NCBI GenBank assembly: GCA_003427395.1
Contig: BFEA01000140.1
Coordinates: 2,355,625-2,384,175, forward strand
Source of the DNA: Chara braunii
Lineage: Eukaryota > Streptophyta > Charophyceae > Charales > Characeae
Length of the DNA: 28,551 nt
Direction: 5' to 3'
In this document: in pieces, positions 1 through 9,429 of the stretch
How the letters are laid out: each line of letters opens with the position of its first letter
Position numbering within the stretch: the stretch's first letter is position 1
The notes under the pieces: model-generated
What the model was told of the DNA's origin: nothing
Databases searched by the model: none
What the model saw: the letters and a program-made list of their open reading frames with translations, nothing else
Program-made: the position numbers and the translations under genes

Positions 1-80
<80 letters not shown>
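1..80. repeat. (AG)n microsatellite at window edge
   Basis: Forty perfect AG dinucleotides start the window. The far end of the window is a perfect (CT)n tract, so both edges are dinucleotide repeats. This is typical of contig ends where assembly stopped in a microsatellite. Confidence 0.97.
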
Positions 81-82
<2 letters not shown>

Positions 83-107
83 GAGGTTGTCTTTGGCGGA
101 TGTGCGT

Positions 108-283
108 GTGCGCAAGTGCGTGGGGAGCGATGATCGGTAAATCTGTTCGAGAAGTGATAGGTGAGTGGTGATTTGCTTGTGCACAAGTGTGTGTGCAGCA
201 ACGATGGGTAATCTGTTACAGAAACTAAGCACCTGTGGTGGTAATGATTGGAAATCCGTGATAGCAACTAAGTACCTGTGGTG
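108..283. repeat. Imperfect short tandem repeats
   Basis: A segment beginning GTGCGCAAGTGCG at 108 recurs as GTGCACAAGTGTG at 179 (period about 71), each followed by a similar GATGRTCGGTAAATCTGTT-like stretch. A second repeat, CTAAGYACCTGTGGTG, occurs at 225-240 and 268-283 (period 43). No protein or RNA was recognised here. Confidence 0.6.
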
Positions 284-366
284 CGGTCAGTGGTGAGCCG
301 GCTGTTTTGTCTTTGAAGAGAGATAGGGAGAGAGAGGGCTATCGAAATGGGCACGACCCATAGCAC

Positions 367-478
367 GTGAACTTCGAAGACTGAAGTTTGGATGTGTGAA
401 TCTTGGGGAGTTGGTGGCGTGGCCTGAGTGAACTTCGAAGACGGAAGTTTGGATGTGTGAATCTCGGGGAGTTGGTTG
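367..478. repeat. Tandem duplication, 61-bp period
   Basis: About 51 bp beginning GTGAACTTCGAAGAC at 367 is repeated at 428 with two or three substitutions. The copies differ at ACTGAAG versus ACGGAAG and at CTTGGGG versus CTCGGGG. Any reading frame through it is repeat-derived; I see no supported gene. Confidence 0.8.
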
Positions 479-1190
479 GCCGAGTGATCTTTCTGATTCG
501 ATCTGAGATGGGTAGGGAACTATTGAGGTCAGCTCACAAGGCAGTTGTTTTCGCTGCCATAGGAAGTGGCACTCTTGAGGTATGGAGGCGGGAGAATGAG
601 GGCAGCTCTGGGACAGGGTGTTCGAGCCTGGTTTTCGACTCGTCCCGTCTGTGCTTGACTTCCTGCCTTGCTGGCCACGTTGCTACGGGGTATATTTTTG
701 GAATGATGAGAAGACATTCACATTTTTTATGACTCTATAAGGTGTTGACCAGGAGTAAGGCGGGTGAGTTGGGACCCTCGGTAGGGGGCAAAACGGGGGT
801 GTGTGTTGGACAGTCAGTCAAAGAACCGCGGTAAGTGGAAAAGGGGCAGGAGCTAGAGGGAAGCGGCGATGCCATTGGTCCCCAAGGTGGGCCGCTACAA
901 CTGCCGTAAGGATTGGGCTCTCCAAGTTGTTGACAAATTAACCGCTGTTGGGAGGCACAGAGAGACTGGTTGTGTTGTCTGAAGAGAGAAGGGACAAGAG
1001 TGGGACGCCTCAGCCCGACACCGGGACAGGTACCAGGGAGGAAGGCCTCGCCTTCCCTCCCTCTTCCTCCTCCATCACTCTCTCTCCCTCTCTCTCTCTC
1101 CTCCTACCTTCTCAGTCTAAGTCTATTCTTGGGCTCTCCTATGGGACTACTACGAGTATGAAGGATGGTTACGAATTCTGATGACATTGG
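479..1190. other. Unassigned sequence, no supported gene
   Basis: Several short open frames exist on both strands but none has a recognisable domain, conserved motif or splice context. A 37-codon frame at 869-982 reads like protein but is too short to support. Positions 1060-1115 are CT-rich. Confidence 0.5.
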
Positions 1191-1194
1191 AGAC

Positions 1195-1650
1195 AGCGAC
1201 ATTGGGACAATAGGTTGAGGACTACTTGTGGGATCTGATTTCATCTTGCTCTGGAGATGTACTTGACATTGTGAGATCGATATCTGAGACATTGTGAGAC
1301 ACTGTATTCGCGACATTTCGGATTTTCGCTACCTCTGACATTTCAAGATACTATCTTTGGAAACATTGAGTTGACGTCATCTTCCCTCTCCTCCTCCCTT
1401 CGTCTCTCTCCTCCCTCCATTCGTCCGTGGATCATCTCAGACCCTGGCCTTTCGTCTATGTCTAAGGCCAGGGCTTTCACACCCCTGATGTATGATTGAG
1501 AGTGTTCGATTGCAATCTGAGGCAGGTCAGAGTGAGTCCATGTATCTCAAGTCTTCCACTGTATTTGTATCAACTCTGTATTATTTGGTCGGTTCTGGGA
1601 ATCTGCGCCATAGTTATGACTGTGTTTCACGAGTATGCAACACCTGAGAT
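1195..1650 (+). repeat. Relic LTR related to the Ty3 LTRs in this window
   Basis: Read on the plus strand, this stretch lines up loosely with the minus-strand LTR at 28025-28465. Shared landmarks in order are GGATCTGATT (near 1231), a CT-rich block with ATCCGTGG or GTCCGTGG (near 1425), CCTTTCGTCTATGT versus CCTTTCCTCTATGT (near 1449), GTATGATTGAGAGTG versus GTATGATGGGGTG (near 1491), and CAGGTCAG followed by AAGTCTTCCA (near 1525-1560). No clean TG..CA ends or PBS are visible. It is followed directly by a 5'-truncated LINE, so it looks like an old broken copy. Confidence 0.35.
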
Positions 1651-2017
1651 CATTCACGCTTCGAAAAAATAAGAGTACTCAGCAATTGGGCAAAAACAAT
1701 CTTCCAATTTGAAACACCAATCCAAGAATTACAGTTTGACCCAGATGAGTGGGCATGGTCCCCCCGTAACAACAGATTTTGCAAAACTCCCATTCACGTT
1801 TCACAATACACAGTCAAAACGGGGTACAGAATGCTGCTGAAGGCGAATGACCCAGATCCGGTGATCAAAGGTAGGTGGAACAAGATACTGGGCCGGGAAG
1901 CAGAACAAATATAAAAAAAATCCTTGGCAGAAACACAAATCAATACGCCCGGTCAAAATAAAAAGCCTACAGTGGGACATTGCCTACAATGCACTACCGT
2001 GAACAGTTGGCTACACA

Positions 2018-2103
2018 TCATGATCAGGCAGTGTATGGTGTTTTCCTGTTCATTGTCTGAGCACACTACACAGAGATCTGCGCTGTCGGGGTCGTTTTTC
2101 CTC
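2018..2103 (-). other. Locally inverted LINE segment
   Basis: Inside the plus-oriented LINE, this segment matches the homologous LINE copy in opposite relative orientation. Its plus strand (GCAGTGTATGG ... CATTGTCTGAGCA) aligns with the plus strand near 21412-21490 (ACAGTGTAGCATG ... CGTTATCAGAGCA), whereas the flanks align with the minus strand there. The segment covers the zf-RVT cysteine-rich region. Its right edge abuts the inverted-repeat element at 2104. Confidence 0.65.
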
Positions 2104-2212
2104 TACCGTCTTCACCCGAATACAACGCCCAGTCATTATCGCTGTACCTAGACTGAAACTTTCACCAAATACGGCTATAATGACCGGGTGTTCTATTCGG
2201 GTGACGACGGTA
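2104..2212. mobile_element. Small TIR (MITE-like) element, copy A
   Basis: The 37-nt arms at 2106-2142 and 2174-2210 are inverted repeats with five mismatches around a 31-nt spacer. Both ends are bordered by TA (2104-2105 and 2211-2212), consistent with a TA target duplication. The arm core TTCACCCGAATACAACGCCC resembles the arms of a second element at 14684-14780. It interrupts the LINE. With no coding capacity it would be non-autonomous; TA duplication suggests a Tc1/mariner-like source, which is inference. Confidence 0.6.
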
Positions 2213-3053
2213 ACTACTGGGCAAGAGCATCTGCTCTCTGGAACTACCTGTTTTCTTCTTCCTTCCCCGAACACCCAAAAAAATCCAGCTGCTCCTCTGG
2301 ACCAACCTTCGTACTAACTTTAACAAGTTGGAGCACACCTGGCTTGGCATGATTCGAAAGGTGACACTCTGGGTCATATGGAAGGAAAGGTGCAGCAGAA
2401 CATTGGACGCAGAACATTGGACGCAGAACATTGGACAACTCCAGCAGTTCGAGTGAAAAGGTGTGTGCAACGACCAAATCCTTAATGGAGACTGAAGTCC
2501 TCTCCCAACGAAGAAAGCCAGGATTCAAGTGCAGGAGAATCAGGAGAAGCAGCAAGAGATTCTCGCAAAGTTCACGAAAGTATGGCTGGTCAAGGGAAAG
2601 GTTGAGAGCATTTTCATGGACTTCACGTAAGATGGAAAGACTGGGAAGTCCTGCCCGCTGCAGAGAGAACAGGGCAATCACCTCCAACAGCCTCAAGACT
2701 TCGGAGCTACATAGTTCGGACATATGACCATGGGCACACTGCCAGACTTAACAAACAACCTGGTCACGACACTTCTGACTTACAGCAGTTCTTCTCTTGG
2801 TGCTTCTTGCATTTAAAATCTATCTGACAGGGTCTCTGATAAAGACTCTGAGAGGAATCACAGGGAAAAGCAAGCTGACAGTCAATCCTCCACCAAGTGG
2901 AGTAATCAATGCTGATCAGGGATCCTTCCACCAAAGGGAAGGATGCGTGAGTGGGTACATGATGTAATACTGCTACTTTGACTTGCCGGGGGAATAGGAA
3001 CCGGACTGACGCTCCCCAGAATGGATATGGAGCCAGAGAAGAAGAAGAAAAAG

Positions 3054-3479
3054 CTTGAAGTGGCTGCTAACTTACCTGGCACTGCCCGTCAACCAATGGT
3101 AAGATAAGTGCAGAAGTAGAGAAAAAAGAAGCAGACTGAAGGAACTATGTGCTGTTCCTAATGAGGGGCGTATACAGGACATCCTACATTGTTTCCCACT
3201 CTGCCAAAAAGCAGTTAAGATACGGACAAAAGCAGTTTATGGACACCTTGCAGTTATCCAATACCAAGATCTTCAACAGGCTTTGAGAAATATTCCTTCC
3301 CAAGACTCAGATATATCACATCATGGTCAGTAAGGAATAGAAGCTGGCAAGAGACCATCGAAAAGAAATCCATCGAAAGAAAGCCCATGGCCTTACAGGA
3401 AGCACGGGAGGAGACGACACAATGGTTAGAAACAGAATACTCCAATGAATCAGTCTGAGATTTCTGCTGTTTCTGAGTA
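3054..3479. other. Unassigned sequence
   Basis: This lies between the LINE 3' tail and the downstream end of the minus-strand host gene. It would be 3' UTR or intergenic sequence for that gene. No domain, RNA gene or repeat was recognised. Confidence 0.4.
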
Positions 3480-3632
3480 TTACTGCTTGACAAACTGATT
3501 TGCCGAGACTTCCATGAACAGTGTGAGTTTGTTATGTGCGTGCATGTGTGTAAGTCCCCGTGTGATGATGGCTATGCGGAGCACGAACCGTGTGCTTGTT
3601 CTGTGTCTTCTGTGTTCCCTGGAGGTGTAGAG

Positions 3633-4051
3633 TTAGAATACGGAAACCACAGAGGCAAGACTGAAATTGGGACAAGAAGGACTACCGGTAGAGGCTACGA
3701 CGGACAGGGACCAAGAAGAGCAAGAGTATATCATTCGGGCAGAATGAGTGAAGCAGTATCTTACCTGGCAGTTATGCTGCTGCTCCGACCAGAGGGGAAG
3801 TTCGGTGGAGTGGCAGAAGAGTGGAGGAGCTTGAGGGCAAAGTAGCACACCTCCTTGGCTATGGAGGAGAAGCGGTAGGGAGTAGAGAAGTGATCCATAC
3901 CAGAGGAAGGAGATGGGCAGAAGAAGGGAGTAGGAGCTGAGGAAGAGGGAGAAGGAGAGGGACCAACATGGAGAGACTCACCTTGGCTATGGTTGACCTT
4001 TATCTTCACTCCCTCGGTTGGTGCTGCATCAAGAAGGCCCCAGTGTGGGTC
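3633..4051 (-). CDS. 3' exons of an unrecognised host gene (three-exon model)
   Basis: Three consecutive exons fit one reading frame. Exon A (4051-3982, 70 nt) has a pyrimidine-rich acceptor ending AACCAG, a CTAAT branch-like motif about 28 nt upstream, and donor CCAAG|GTGAGT. Exon B (3858-3765, 94 nt) has acceptor TTCTCCTCCATAG and donor CCAG|GTAAGA. Exon C (3660-3633) follows acceptor CCCAATTTCAG and ends at a TAA. Introns are 123 and 104 nt. Exon A ends with one base of a codon and exon B supplies the other two, and the B-to-C phase also fits. The peptide includes DPHWGLLDAAPTEGVKIKV, then KEVCYFALKLLHSS, then SSSIT. An alternative last exon uses the acceptor CTAACTCTACACCTCCAG and runs 3618-3480; it is also in phase and is open for about 46 codons. 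Upstream exons must lie beyond the Ty3 insertion, whose left target duplication is 36 bp upstream of exon A. I do not recognise the family. Confidence 0.6.
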
Positions 4052-4087
4052 CTGGTTGGTGGGAAGGGATGGGATTAGCGTCATAGT

Positions 4088-4092
4088 GTTTG
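4088..4092. repeat. Target site duplication, left copy (GTTTG)
   Basis: GTTTG directly precedes the TG of the 5' LTR and is repeated exactly after the CA of the 3' LTR at 11130-11134. Five bp is the usual Ty3/Gypsy duplication length. Confidence 0.95.
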
Positions 4093-4420
4093 TGTTACAT
4101 GCTGCGCGTGCACACGCAGGCCATTTTGCAGGCCTGCGTCTGGATATCATGCATGTTTAGTCTGAGTTCAAACATTGATTGGGCTAGTTAGTAGTACTCT
4201 AGCATTCTGCTTCACTACTCTGAACTACGTGAATGAGGTCAGTCCTGTCAGGTCAGCATTTGTATCAAAGTCTTCCCTGCGCTATTCAGCACCTTTTTGT
4301 ATGTATGAGAATGCACATTGTCTGTCGAGATTTTACTCGCACTGTATTGTCCATGCGGTCCTTTTCATCACATTGCAGTTCCTCGGTTATTGCCTACATT
4401 GCATATCTGTGCATGTAACA
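4093..4420 (+). repeat. 5' LTR of the Ty3/Gypsy element
   Basis: This 328-bp LTR begins TGTTACATGC and ends GCATGTAACA, a perfect 10-bp terminal inverted repeat. It would carry promoter and polyadenylation signals. No textbook TATA box stands out. Confidence 0.97.
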
Positions 4421-4422
4421 GT

Positions 4423-4434
4423 TGGTATCGGAGC
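4423..4434 (+). promoter_or_regulatory. Primer binding site (initiator Met tRNA)
   Basis: TGGTATCGGAGC starts two bases after the LTR. Plant elements primed by tRNA-iMet have TGGTATCAGAGC. The single A-to-G change would form a G:U pair with the tRNA, so priming could still work. The related relic at 28011-28022 has the same 2-base spacing. Confidence 0.9.
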
Positions 4435-4438
4435 TTTG

Positions 4439-4471
4439 CACGTGAATCAGGACAACCTGATCTGACACGTG
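4439..4471 (+). promoter_or_regulatory. Hairpin flanked by two G-boxes in the Ty3 leader
   Basis: CACGTG (4439-4444) and CACGTG (4466-4471) bracket the inverted repeat ATCAGG-acaa-CCTGAT (4446-4461). CACGTG is the plant G-box bound by bZIP and bHLH factors. The stem could also act in the RNA, for example in dimerisation or packaging. Either role is inference. Confidence 0.35.
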
Positions 4472-5106
4472 TGCGGGGACTAAAAAGCTAGTTAGTCTTT
4501 TCTGTTTGATTAGGACATACTAGTTAGACCCCAAAATCACGATCTTGACCTTACCACCGAAAATCGAATTTTTTTTCTTTTCTCGGATTTTATTTTCTCG
4601 CTATTCTGCTGTGGAAAATCACTATGTCGCAACATCTGAAATTCCTATTTTCGTTTTTCTTTCTGAAAATCCGAAATTTCGCTGTTGAAAATCCGGAATA
4701 TTTTCTTTTCGAAAGTTTCGATTTCGATGCCTTTCTTTCTTTTTCTTTTCCCGTTGCTTAGAAATTCGGAATAATTTCTTCTCTGAAATTCGTTTTTCTG
4801 AAAACGGTACGGGAAATACCTCCTGCGTTATTATTTTTCAAACTGCGAATCAGAATAAATCCGAATACGTATCACTTCTGTTCGGAATTTTTTTCGCAGT
4901 TGTAGGATTCTGTCATTCAGTTTGGTAAATCATTTGCAGTCTAAAGTCGATTTTTTTTTCGCTTTCTGTTTTGATTAGTGGCTCCTTATCTAAGTGTGAG
5001 TTGGGCGATTATCCCACCCACCTCTCCCCACCTATGTTGTTGCCATCCCTCGCCTTTCCGTTTCTGTTGGTATCCGGGTACCCCCTGCGGCGGCATTGGT
5101 GAGTTG

Positions 5107-5253
5107 CCACGTCAGCAGGCCATGTCAGCAGACCACGTCAGCAGGCCACGTCAGCAGACTACGTCAGTACATCAGCAGGCCACGTCAGCAGGACACGTCA
5201 GCAGGACACATCAGCTGTGCCACGTCAGCAGCAAGGGATACCACATCAACAGG
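5107..5253 (+). repeat. 12-bp minisatellite, (CACGTCAGCAGG)n
   Basis: There are about eleven degenerate copies of a unit near CACGTCAGCAGG. Seven retain ACGTCAG exactly, and one spacing is irregular near 5165. The period is a multiple of three, so the upstream open frame stays open. The reverse complement contains TGACGTGG, an ACGT-core motif of the bZIP class. Confidence 0.85.
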
Positions 5254-5295
5254 CCCCCGCTCCGGTCTATGCTGTTGCGATCTCAAACAGCAGTC

Positions 5296-6862
5296 ATGGA
5301 CCAGAGGCCCGGGGAAGCAGACGAGGCCTATCAGGCCCGCATGCTGGCCTGGAGTACCGAGACTAAGAAACGGGCAGATGACGCTGCAGCAGCAGCGAAG
5401 AAGAAGGCGGAGGATGCCGAGCAGGCACGTCTGCTGGCACTTGAACAACAGCGCCAGCATGACGAGGCAGCAGCAAGGGCTGCCGATGAAGAAAGGAACC
5501 AGCGTCGTGAGAAGATATTTACCGGAGAGCGGGCATTACTTACCATGGCAGCAGAATGGCGAACCGAGGCCGAGAAGAGCCAGTTGGAGGATAGCGCAAA
5601 CAAGATAGCGCTCCTCCTCTCGCATCTCACGGATCTCCTGGCAACCTGCATTACACAGCAGGCAGAGATCCTTAGTCTTGACAGATCGCTAGCTCACCTC
5701 CAAGACTGTTTTCAGCGGTTGGAGCAGTGACCAGTCGCCGCCTCCGACGCAGGCTCTTCCAATACTGCCGACCGCCTCAGTGCATTGGAGATGCACGTCG
5801 GCTCACTCCAGGATGACGCACAGTTACAGCTCACCGCGACGCAACAGTTGCAGCAGCGGGTCTGTACCACCGCCACTACCTCGAGTACGGAGCCACGCGA
5901 GACAACTCCAAAGTTTGACGGGCAAGAGATCTTCTGCGACTCCATGAAGACAAATCTGATTCCACGGTTCAGCAAGTTCGAGCTCACGCTGCAGCTGTTC
6001 AACGTCAAGGAACACAAGCATCACGCCTACTTGTACTCTCGTTCAGGGGGCGCGTGCCAGGCTTGGTTGGGCAACCTCCTGTCCAAGTACGGAGTAGTAG
6101 CGGCCGACTTGCACACCAAGATCAGTTGGGATGATCTGAAGGCGGCGTGGCACAAGCGGTTCCAGGTGGAGCCGCCAGAGATCAAAGCCATGGACAAACT
6201 CATGGTCTTCGAGCAAGGCACGCTGCCAAATACGGACTGGATCGCCGAGTACCAACGCTTGACGTCAGTCCTAGACATCCAGATGGGCTTCAAGGCCTAT
6301 CCGCCATTACTTCATCTCAAGGTCATGTCCGACATTAAGCAATGCCCTGACTCATGTCGAGGACACCTTGACGACGACGGCGGAGTTGTTCGACAAGGCT
6401 GCACAGATCATTATCACGAACAAGGAGGCCAAGAACCTCCGTTCATCTACGTCAGGCCCGAGCAGGGACCAGCATCGGCCAAGAGTGGCCGTGGTTGCAG
6501 CGGCACCGCCGTTAGACCAAACCAGCGAGGCTGTGTCTGCCAGTGAAGGGGACATATTCGCAGCCTCCCGGGAAGGTGAGCGCCCCGGCAGAGGCCGAGG
6601 ACGCGGTAAGCTGAAGACACACACCGTTTCTAGCCCCGGGCCCGGTGCAGCAGCTCAGACAGGCCCATGGACCCCGTATGGCATCTCCGAGTCCGCATAC
6701 AAGGCGCGCGAGAGATTCCACTATTGCCTTTGGTGCAACANCGATCTTCATNAGACGCAGGGTTGCCCATTNAAAGGCAAGGGCAGACAGGNAAACTNAG
6801 CACCGCCGAGAGTGACNCGACGACACTCTCGACGCCTTCGGAACTGGTTTCTTCGCGAGTAA
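5296..6862 (+). pseudogene. gag: Ty3 gag, broken (nonsense and frame disruption)
   Basis: Gag is the structural protein that assembles the retrotransposon particle and packages its RNA. The likely start is the ATG at 5296 (MDQRPGE), followed by an Ala/Glu/Lys-rich coiled-coil-like stretch (AAAAAKKKAEDAEQ) to about 5600. A TGA at 5728-5730 interrupts the frame, which continues in the same frame to a retrotransposon Gag core (AWLGNLLSKYG at about 6058, ISWDDLKAAWHKRF at about 6121, MDKLMVFEQGTLPN at about 6190). Near 6343 the Gag-like reading moves to the next frame (ALTHVEDTLTTTAELFDKAA), as if one base were inserted. That frame carries an Arg/Gly-rich patch (GRGRGRGK) and a CCHC zinc knuckle (C-X2-C-X4-H-X4-C, 6725-6766), and stops at 6862. 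Six isolated N bases fall in and after the knuckle. Confidence 0.88.
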
Positions 6863-9429
6863 CCAGCCTTCATTCCGAGGCGCACGCGGAAGTCGACAGT
6901 CCTCCGTTTCTACTTTCTTTTGAGGACTATGCTGCCCGACTCGTTCCAACGTTGGGTACTCAAGCTCAAGGACAAGGAGTGTGTGCGGTTTCTTCTTCAT
7001 CCGGCAACAGCGACAGATCGTCTTCAAGTGGTTCGTCACGGGATTCGGCGTGCGAGTTCAATATAGAGGCATTGGACCCGCTCACGTGTGAGGACTTTGC
7101 ATGGCTTCCTCTCCCAACCACAGGCTGTTTGTCGGGACCGCAATGCGCAACACTTAGCGCTAATCTTCACACTTACATATCCTTCTATGCACCACCAACT
7201 TCGCCAACGGATGACGAAGTCGCGGTGGGGGACATCCTGGCATATACTACCAAGGTGGCCCGCGAGTTTCGCACGCAGCGGTACGATGACAACAACGCAC
7301 CGCTCATGTATGTCCGCATTCAAGTTGGGCAAGCGTCCTGCAGCGCTTTGCTGGATAGCGGCGCGTCTCGCAACTTCATGAGCCAGTCTTTTATGCAAAG
7401 GGCTGGCCTTGGCGCACAAGTTCGAAGGAAGGCCAACCCGACGGCGATCAAGTTGGCGGATGGTAAGACGCAACAACTTCTCGACCGTTACATCGAGGCC
7501 TTACCGGTCTACTTCGCACCTCATGCATGCGAACCGGTGACATTCGATATTCTCGACACAGACTTCGACATTATTCTGGGAATGCCTTGGCTTGCAAGTG
7601 CGGAGCACACGGTCAACTTCCATTGGCGGACTCTTAGCGTTCGCGACGCCTTCGGCGCGGAAGTGGCGTGTACTATTCCTCTACCGCACTCTTCGATCCG
7701 GTGCCAAGTAGTGACGGCCAAATCATTCCGGGCGACTTGCACTTACGAGCAGCCCGAGGAGATCGGCCTCTGTTTCCTACAGACCGTCGCGGTAGCCGAC
7801 TCTTCACCCACGGACTTGTCTTCGGATCCCCGTGTGGTACAGTTGCTGGACGAGTTCGCCGACATCTTCGAGTCACCTACAGGTGTGGTGCCGGGTCGGC
7901 CGATCTCTCACGAGATCATTCTTGAGGTCGGTGCCGTGCCGCCGAAAGGTTGCATCTATCGGATGAGCGAGGAGGAGCTTGAGATCCTCCGCGCACAACT
8001 CGATGATTTGTTGGCCAAGGGCTGGATCCGCCCGAGTAGCTCCCCATATGGAGCATCAGTTCTCTTCGTCAGGAAGAAGAACAAGGATCTACGATTGTGT
8101 ATCGACTACCGCAAGCTCAACGCGCAAACCATCAAGAATGCGGGGCCTCTTCCTCGCATCGATGATCTTCTCGAGCGGCTGGGCGGCGCGAAGTATTTTT
8201 CCAAGTTGGATTTGAAATCGGGATATCATCAAATGTCAATCCAGCCGAACGATCGCTACAAGACCGCGTTCAAGACACGGTACGGGCATTTTGAGTGGGT
8301 GGTCATGCCTTTTGGCCTCACCAACGCCCCGGCGACCTTTCAGGCGGCGATGACCAATGAGTTTCGTGCAATGTTGGACCGGTTCGTGCTGGTCTACTTA
8401 GACGATATTCTCGTCTATAGCCGGTCATTGGAGGATCATCTGGGGCATCTTCGACAAGTGTTGGAGACACTCCGCTACGCCAAGTACAGGGCCAACCGCG
8501 ACAAGTGTGAATTTGTCCGGCAAGAGCTGGAATACTTGGGCCATTTTGTCACACCGGAGGGCATCAGTCCACTATCGGACAAGATTCAGGCAATCCAAGA
8601 GTGGTCGGAGCCTCGGAACGTCACGGATGTCCGCTCATTCCTCAGTCTTACCGGCTACTATCAGCGCTTCATCAAAGGTTACTCCAAGATCGCGGCCCAC
8701 TTGAACAAGCTTCAGTGCGAGGATCGGCCGTTTGACTTCGGAGAGGAGGCGCGAGGATCATTCTTCGCTCTCAAAGCCGCGCTATTGTCTACGGAGGTCT
8801 TGCGGATATATGACCCGCTCGCGCCTACACGTGTCACTATGGATGCGTCAGGCTATGGCATTGGTGCAGTCCTCGAGCAACATGATGGTGTGGACTGGCA
8901 CCCGGTCGAATACTTCAGCAAGAAAGTGCCTCTTGTGCATTCCATTGATGATGCACGCAAGAAGGAGCTCCTCGCCTTCATCCACGCGCTCAAGCGGTGG
9001 CGGCACTTCCTCCTTGGTCGAAGCCAGTTTCGATGGGTCACGGACAACAATCCGTTGGTCTTCTACAAGACCCAAGACACCGTCAACAGCACCATCGCTC
9101 GATGGATGGCTTTCATCGACCAGTTCGACTTCTTTCCCGATCACATTCCCGGGAAGTCGAACCGTTTTGCGGATGCTCTCTCACGGCGTCCGGATCATTG
9201 TACCGTAGTCTACTCGACCTTCGAGATTGACGACGACCTGCGGAACAGTTTCATCCGCGGCTACCAAGCCGACCCCGAGTTTCGCGACAAGTACGCGAAT
9301 TGCTCCTCTCCTAATCCGGCTCCTTCTCACTACCGGATCCAAGAGGGGTACTTGCTTGTCCACACGCGGGGGAAGGACCTTCTTTGCGTACCGAGTGACC
9401 CTCACTTGCGTACACGTCTTCTTGGGTAG
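6667..9429 (+). pseudogene. pol: Ty3 pol, first part: protease, reverse transcriptase, RNase H
   Basis: The real Pol reading probably begins near 6790-6860, where Gag ends in the next frame; the frame is open from 6667. An aspartic protease follows, with active site LLDSGAS (Asp codon 7354-7356) and the family's second motif ILGMPWL near 7576. The RT spans about 7960-8550: KGWIRPSSSPYGASVLFVRKK near 8017, LDLKSGYHQ near 8206, MPFGLTNAPATFQ near 8308, and catalytic YLDD at 8395-8406. RNase H follows with TMDASGYGIGAVLEQ (Asp 8842-8844), Glu 8965-8967 in KKELLAF and Asp 9043-9045 in VTDNNPL. Protease, RT and RNase H motifs look intact. A TAG at 9427-9429 cuts the polyprotein just before the integrase zinc finger; the same frame continues afterwards. 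Confidence 0.93.

Larger units (their letters stand above)
1659..3053 (+). mobile_element. 5'-truncated L1-like LINE (copy 1)
   Basis: This is the 3' part of an L1-like non-LTR retrotransposon in plus orientation, of the same family as the large minus-strand LINE at 20502-27440. Translated pieces around 1660-1900 (RVLSNWAKT, then FDPDEWAW, then KTGYRMLLK) match the minus-strand copy, which reads RVLGTWPKT, FDPEEWAWL and MGYRMLLK. The zinc-binding RT C-terminal region follows (VNSWLH near 2000), then the LWVIWKERCSRTLD stretch near 2370-2410. The 3' UTR at about 2830-3036 matches the reverse complement of 20600-20780 closely, including GACTTGCCGGGGGAATAGGA. An A-rich tract, 3037-3053, ends it. 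Stops, frameshifts, a short triplication (ACATTGGACGCAG near 2400-2435), an inverted piece and a TIR insertion show that it is dead. Confidence 0.85.
4435..5295 (+). other. Ty3 untranslated leader
   Basis: This is the long stretch between the PBS and the likely gag start. Its first part (about 4480-4975) is AT-rich, with recurring GAAAATCCGAAATTTCG-like strings and T-runs. Its last part contains an ACGT-core 12-bp array. An open frame extends upstream of the gag ATG from about 4978 through the array, so an N-terminal extension is possible, but the composition looks non-coding. Confidence 0.6.

Noticed and set aside
869-982. 37-codon plus-strand frame (MPLVPKVGRYNCRKDW)
   Set aside because: It reads plausibly but is short, has no recognised homology and no splice or promoter support.
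3254-3493. 79-codon minus-strand frame downstream of the host exons
   Set aside because: No motif and Ser-rich random-looking composition; it overlaps the end of the alternative last exon only in another frame.
8732-9208. 158-codon frame inside pol
   Set aside because: It is a shadow frame of the RNase H region; the real protein is in the frame carrying the catalytic residues.
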